64,000 bases of DNA from positions 1-64,000 of the forward strand of contig NC_013959.1 of the NCBI RefSeq assembly GCF_000025705.1, written 5' to 3'. The first letter of the stretch is position 1. Each line of letters begins with the position of its first letter. The position numbers were made by a program, and so were the translations under genes. A model generated the notes under the pieces. It did no database searches, was not told where the DNA came from, and saw only the letters and a program-made list of their open reading frames with translations. The stretch is from Sideroxydans lithotrophicus ES-1 (GTDB lineage: Bacteria > Pseudomonadota > Gammaproteobacteria > Burkholderiales > Gallionellaceae). Below are positions 60,833-64,000 of the stretch, piece by piece.

Positions 60833-61321
60833 CTACATGGCGTGCCCGACCTTTTGCACGCTTATCCCCCAGGAGATGCCGATGGCGTGAACTGTCTTTT
60901 CGATCTCCCCGGCCAGGGTCTGCCCGTTACCGGGATCGCTCGGGTGCAACGGCTGATCGACAGGCCTGGTTTCAAAGTGCAGTACGCCATCGCGCATGCC
61001 GATCTCCAGCAGGTAAGAAGGCTGCTTGCGTGTGGCGACATGCTTGTCGCGAACTTCGAAACATAACGACAAGTCATCGTGGCCGGCCTCATGCGGCGAA
61101 ACCTGTTTGGCGATGGCTTCGATGAACGGCTGGGCAAGATTAAGGCCCGGCGCCAGCACCATGCGATATTGGCCCTTGCGCTCGATCACCAGCATCTTCT
61201 CGGATGGCAACAGCTTGCCTTTGCCGAAGATGATCAGGATGGCGATCAGCAAGATCCAGATCATCGCCTCGGTGGAGGCGAAGACGACCGGCAAGATGAA
61301 TTCCATTATCCTGTGCATCAT
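60833..61321 (-). CDS. Membrane-anchored SPFH/band-7-like short protein
   Basis: The 162-residue protein has an N-terminal membrane helix (about 10-33, FASTEAMIWILLIAILIIFG). It is followed by a segment that resembles the beginning of SPFH/band-7 proteins (LVIERKGQYRMVLAPGLNLAQPF). The rest does not continue as a full SPFH domain, so it may be a truncated or diverged member. It lies 27 bases after the FKBP lipoprotein gene. Confidence 0.5.
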   Translation of the reverse strand: MMHRIMEFILPVVFASTEAMIWILLIAILIIFGKGKLLPSEKMLVIERKGQYRMVLAPGLNLAQPFIEAIAKQVSPHEAGHDDLSLCFEVRDKHVATRKQPSYLLEIGMRDGVLHFETRPVDQPLHPSDPGNGQTLAGEIEKTVHAIGISWGISVQKVGHAM

Positions 61322-61348
61322 GCTGCTCCGGGCGCGGTCGACGGATCC

Positions 61349-61804
61349 TTAGTGGACGCCCAGCAACTCGACATCGAACACCAGCGCTGCATTCGGCGGG
61401 ATCACACCGCCCGCGCCGCGTGCGCCGTAGCCGAGCTGCGGCGGGATGATCAGTGTGCGTTGCCCGCCCACCTTCATGCCCTCCACGCCCTGGTCCCAGC
61501 CTTTGATGACCTGACCTGCGCCGAGTGAAAATTCAAAAGGTTCGTTGCGGTCGCGTGAGCTGTCGAACTTCTTGCCTTTATGGTCAGGTGCAGCCTCGTC
61601 GTATAGCCAGCCGGTGTACTGCACAGTCACATTGTGGCCGGCAGTGGCCGGAGCACCATTGCCGGTCTTGACGTCGATGACGGTCATTTTCACGTTGCTC
61701 TGCTCCGTGGCTGGTGACGGTTGCGATGCCTGCTCGGAGCAGGCCGAGATGCCGAAAGCGGCCGACAACAACAGGGCGTACGATAATCTGGAAATCGGGT
61801 TCAT
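61349..61804 (-). CDS. FKBP-type peptidyl-prolyl isomerase, lipoprotein
   Basis: Starting at 61804 gives a lipoprotein signal ([14 protein letters not shown], lipobox ending in Cys) followed by one FKBP domain (about 40-151). It has [38 protein letters not shown], and [16 protein letters not shown]. It should be anchored in a membrane facing the periplasm and help proteins fold at proline bonds. A longer frame from 61885 reads into the neighbouring gene. It follows the tandem FKBP gene. Confidence 0.92.
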   Translation of the reverse strand: MNPISRLSYALLLSAAFGISACSEQASQPSPATEQSNVKMTVIDVKTGNGAPATAGHNVTVQYTGWLYDEAAPDHKGKKFDSSRDRNEPFEFSLGAGQVIKGWDQGVEGMKVGGQRTLIIPPQLGYGARGAGGVIPPNAALVFDVELLGVH

Positions 61805-61841
61805 ATATGCCTCAAAGAAAATGGATCTGGCGGGAGCAGTT

Positions 61842-62528
61842 CTACTGCACGCCCAGCAGTTCAACCTCGAATACCAGCGTCGCATTCGGCGGGATCACGC
61901 CGCCCGCACCCTGCCTGCCGTAGCCCATTTCCGGCGGGATCACCAGCGTGCGCTGACCGCCCACCTTCATGCCCTGCACGCCTTCGTCCCAGCCCGTGAT
62001 GACGTGGCCCATGCCGAGCGGGAAGTCGAACGGCTCGTCGCGGTCGCGCGAGCTGTCGAACTTGGTGCCCTTGTTCTCCGGCGCATTCTTGTCGAACAGC
62101 CAGCCAGTGTAATGCACCGTCACATGCTGCCCGGCCTGCGCCTCTGCGCCTTCGCCGACCCTGGTGTCCACCATGTCGGTCTTGATCACCTTGAGCAGCT
62201 TTACGTCAAACACCAGCGTCGCATTCGGCGGAATCACGCCGCCCGCGCCGCGCGGGCCGTAGCCCATCTCCGGCGGGATCACCAGCGTGCGCTCGCCGCC
62301 CTCCTTCATGCCCTGCACGCCCTGGTCCCAGCCCTTGATGACGCGTCCGCCGCCGAGAGGGAAGTCGAACGGCTCGTTGCGGTCGAGCGAGCTGTCGAAC
62401 TTCTTGCCCTTGTTGTCGGGCGCGTTCGCGTCGAAGAGCCAGCCGGTGTAATGCACGATGACGGTCTGTCCGGCTTGCGCTTCAGAGCCTTCGCCCAGTT
62501 TGGTGTCGGTTTTGATGAGGGTGGTCAC
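61842..62528 (-). CDS. Tandem FKBP-type peptidyl-prolyl isomerase
   Basis: The 228-residue protein consists of two complete, very similar FKBP domains (about 1-112 and 118-228). Each has [23 protein letters not shown] and [11 protein letters not shown]. No signal peptide is seen, so it is probably cytoplasmic. It starts with GTG at 62528, overlapping the stop of the HTH/GIY-YIG gene by three bases. The domains are also close to the adjacent lipoprotein, so the three appear to come from local duplications. Confidence 0.9.
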   Translation of the reverse strand: MTTLIKTDTKLGEGSEAQAGQTVIVHYTGWLFDANAPDNKGKKFDSSLDRNEPFDFPLGGGRVIKGWDQGVQGMKEGGERTLVIPPEMGYGPRGAGGVIPPNATLVFDVKLLKVIKTDMVDTRVGEGAEAQAGQHVTVHYTGWLFDKNAPENKGTKFDSSRDRDEPFDFPLGMGHVITGWDEGVQGMKVGGQRTLVIPPEMGYGRQGAGGVIPPNATLVFEVELLGVQ

Positions 62529-63268
62529 TTTGTTTTCCTTTTAACGGGTCGAGTTTGTTTCTTGGCGGGTTTTGAAACACTTGCTTTTTTCTTGTTAGAG
62601 GCTTTTCCAAATTTTTCCATTTTGGAATTTAAAAGGTCATTGGGAAATACACGAACCAGCAGTGCCTCAAGATCATCAATCATTCCATCTGCAACTTCAT
62701 AGGCGCTAAAGTATGCCGCCAAATCATGCAATTTCAGATTCTTGTCGTGAGGTTGCTTGTTCTTTTCGACAGCGGGATTGAAAGTCGTGTCATTCACAGG
62801 GTGTCGCACAAGAGTAATAACTTGGGCGCTACGAGTTCGATTAAATGCGTTATGCAACTCTTTCCAGAGGTTTTGTTTTTTTGTTTGTCCTGCATATAAC
62901 GCCTTGCCTCGTGTGTCATAGAAAATGTAAAGGCCTTTTGAATTTTCAAGGACCTTTTTTAAGCCATTTTCGTGTTGCCTCGCTTCTTTTCCTGTTTCAA
63001 AGATCTCCATCTTGCCTGCATTCCCAACCTCCACTGTGCTAATGGGAAAAAACTCAACAATGGGCTTAATAGCCAAATGGTGAGCCTCTTTTTTTGAAGC
63101 CGCTTTTGCCTTAACTATTGCGTTAGTAATTTGCAGCGGAGAAAGCGTTTTCTGACTCCTCCACGCCACAAGGGCAGGTTGGGTCATACCCAAATATGCA
63201 GCCAGTTTTTGGTCTGTTGAAATACCAACCTTGTTTTTTATTGCATCAAGTAATTCGGATGCCTTCAT
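62525..63268 (-). CDS. HTH and GIY-YIG-like protein
   Basis: The 247-residue protein starts with a phage-repressor-like helix-turn-helix ([21 protein letters not shown], about 18-39). A GIY-YIG nuclease-like core follows, with [18 protein letters not shown] near 112-129 and KELHNAFNR after it. The C-terminal tail (about 218-247) is very Lys-rich. Its base composition is noticeably more AT-rich than its neighbours, which suggests horizontal acquisition. Target and activity are unknown. It overlaps the tandem FKBP gene. Confidence 0.68.
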   Translation of the reverse strand: MKASELLDAIKNKVGISTDQKLAAYLGMTQPALVAWRSQKTLSPLQITNAIVKAKAASKKEAHHLAIKPIVEFFPISTVEVGNAGKMEIFETGKEARQHENGLKKVLENSKGLYIFYDTRGKALYAGQTKKQNLWKELHNAFNRTRSAQVITLVRHPVNDTTFNPAVEKNKQPHDKNLKLHDLAAYFSAYEVADGMIDDLEALLVRVFPNDLLNSKMEKFGKASNKKKASVSKPAKKQTRPVKRKTK

Positions 63269-63292
63269 GAGTACTCCGTTTTTATCCAGAAC

Positions 63293-64000
63293 CTAGTAGC
63301 TCAGTACCGGCGCCAGCCACTTCTCCGCCTCTTCCACCGTCCAGCTCTTGCGCTTGGCATAATCCGCAACCTGATCCTTGTCCACCTTGCCGGTGGCAAA
63401 ATACTGCGCCTGCGGGTGCGAGAAATAGAAGCCGCTCACGGCTGCGGTGGGCAGCATCGCAAAGCTCTCGGTGATGGTGATGCCGGCGTTCTGCGGCGCC
63501 TGCAGCAATTCGAACAAGGGGCCTTTCTCGGTGTGCTCGGGGCACGCGGGATAGCCGGGTGCGGGGCGGATGCCGCGGTATTTCTCGGCGATGATGTCTT
63601 CGTTGCCCAGTTGTTCGTCCGCGGCATAGCCCCAGAATTCGCGGCGCACGCGCAGGTGCAGGTGCTCTGCAAACGCCTCTGCAAGGCGATCTGCGAGGGA
63701 TTTCAGCATGATCGCATTATAGTCGTCGTTCTGCTTCTCGAACTCGGCCACGCGCGCATCGATGCCGATGCCGGTGGTGACGGCGAAGGCGCCGATATAA
63801 TCCTTGACCTTGCTCTCTTTCGGCGCGATGTAATCGGCCAGACAGTAATTCGGGATGTCGTCCGGCTTCTTCGTCTGCTGGCGCAGGTTGTGCCAGGTCA
63901 TCGCGATCTTGTTGCGCTTGTCGTCGGTGTAGATTTCGATGTCGTCGCTGTTCACGGTGTTGGCTGGGAACAGGCCGAACACGGCATTCGCGGTGAGCCA
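63293..64000 (-). CDS. metH: Cobalamin-dependent methionine synthase, C-terminal part
   Basis: The frame is open to the right edge, so the protein is truncated at its N-terminus by the window. The 235 visible residues match the MetH activation domain that binds SAM for reductive reactivation: [35 protein letters not shown] and a C-terminal [14 protein letters not shown]. MetH methylates homocysteine using methyltetrahydrofolate. It is the final step of the pathway begun by metX in this window. Confidence 0.95.
   Translation of the reverse strand, partial: WLTANAVFGLFPANTVNSDDIEIYTDDKRNKIAMTWHNLRQQTKKPDDIPNYCLADYIAPKESKVKDYIGAFAVTTGIGIDARVAEFEKQNDDYNAIMLKSLADRLAEAFAEHLHLRVRREFWGYAADEQLGNEDIIAEKYRGIRPAPGYPACPEHTEKGPLFELLQAPQNAGITITESFAMLPTAAVSGFYFSHPQAQYFATGKVDKDQVADYAKRKSWTVEEAEKWLAPVLSY

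Overview
The window starts at the replication genes of a bacterial chromosome (dnaA, dnaN, gyrB, with DnaA boxes and a parS site). It carries about 60 protein genes. The gene set suggests an autotrophic betaproteobacterium: a form II RuBisCO operon with its LysR regulator, a glycolytic/Calvin gene run (tkt-gap-pgk-pyk-fba), beta-carbonic anhydrase, FBPase, a periplasmic c-type cytochrome and NtrY/NtrX. A Gallionella/Sideroxydans-like iron oxidiser or a related Nitrosomonadales lineage would fit. That placement is inferred from gene content and was not computed.

Layout. 1-5.2 kb: origin region, dnaA-dnaN-parS-gyrB. 5.7-10.9 kb (minus): topA, smg, dprA and a LysM protein. 11.0-17.1 kb (plus): def-fmt-rsmB-DUF4390-ntrY-ntrX, a tightly overlapped operon. 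17.2-24.2 kb: tkt, gap, pgk, pyk, fba. 24.5-25.8 kb: cytochrome c and a convergent EamA transporter. 25.9-34.7 kb: cbbR divergent from cbbM-cbbQ-cbbO, then fbp, purE, purC and can. 34.7-37.6 kb: DUF4124 protein, pyrE, xth and a DUF2238 protein. 37.6-38.97 kb: an accessory island with dispersed repeats and two small genes flanked by attC-like sites. 39-46.9 kb (minus): ampG-like transporter, metW, metX (with a SAM-II-like riboswitch), hemB, a candidate sRNA, ysxC, hemL, thiE and thiD. 47-52.5 kb (minus): rsmA, pdxA, surA, lptD. 52.5-58.3 kb (plus): amgK, murU, pepP, ubiH-like, cyclase-FHA, CZB protein. 58.3-64 kb (minus): mpl, DUF486, a small gene plus nucleotidyltransferase, an SPFH-like fragment, three FKBP domains in two genes, an HTH/GIY-YIG protein and the C-terminus of metH.

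How the genes fit together. RuBisCO with its CbbQ/CbbO activase, FBPase, transketolase, GAPDH, PGK and aldolase covers most of the Calvin cycle. Carbonic anhydrase would supply inorganic carbon. SurA and LptD build the outer membrane. AmgK, MurU, Mpl and an AmpG-like permease form most of a peptidoglycan-recycling route. MetX and MetW make methionine under an apparent SAM-sensing leader, and MetH lies at the right edge.

The most unusual signal is the repeated invasion of conserved genes by short palindromic elements that keep the reading frame. xth and pdxA carry the same hairpin element, with different but internally complementary arms. amgK and mpl carry members of a second CCCTC-rich family, which also occurs in three nearby intergenic gaps. 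Other notable items are the attC-like pair with compensating arm changes, a SAM-II-like aptamer followed by a terminator, a plus-strand sRNA candidate with anti-Shine-Dalgarno loops, an NtrX regulator with no AAA+ domain, and a tandem FKBP fusion.
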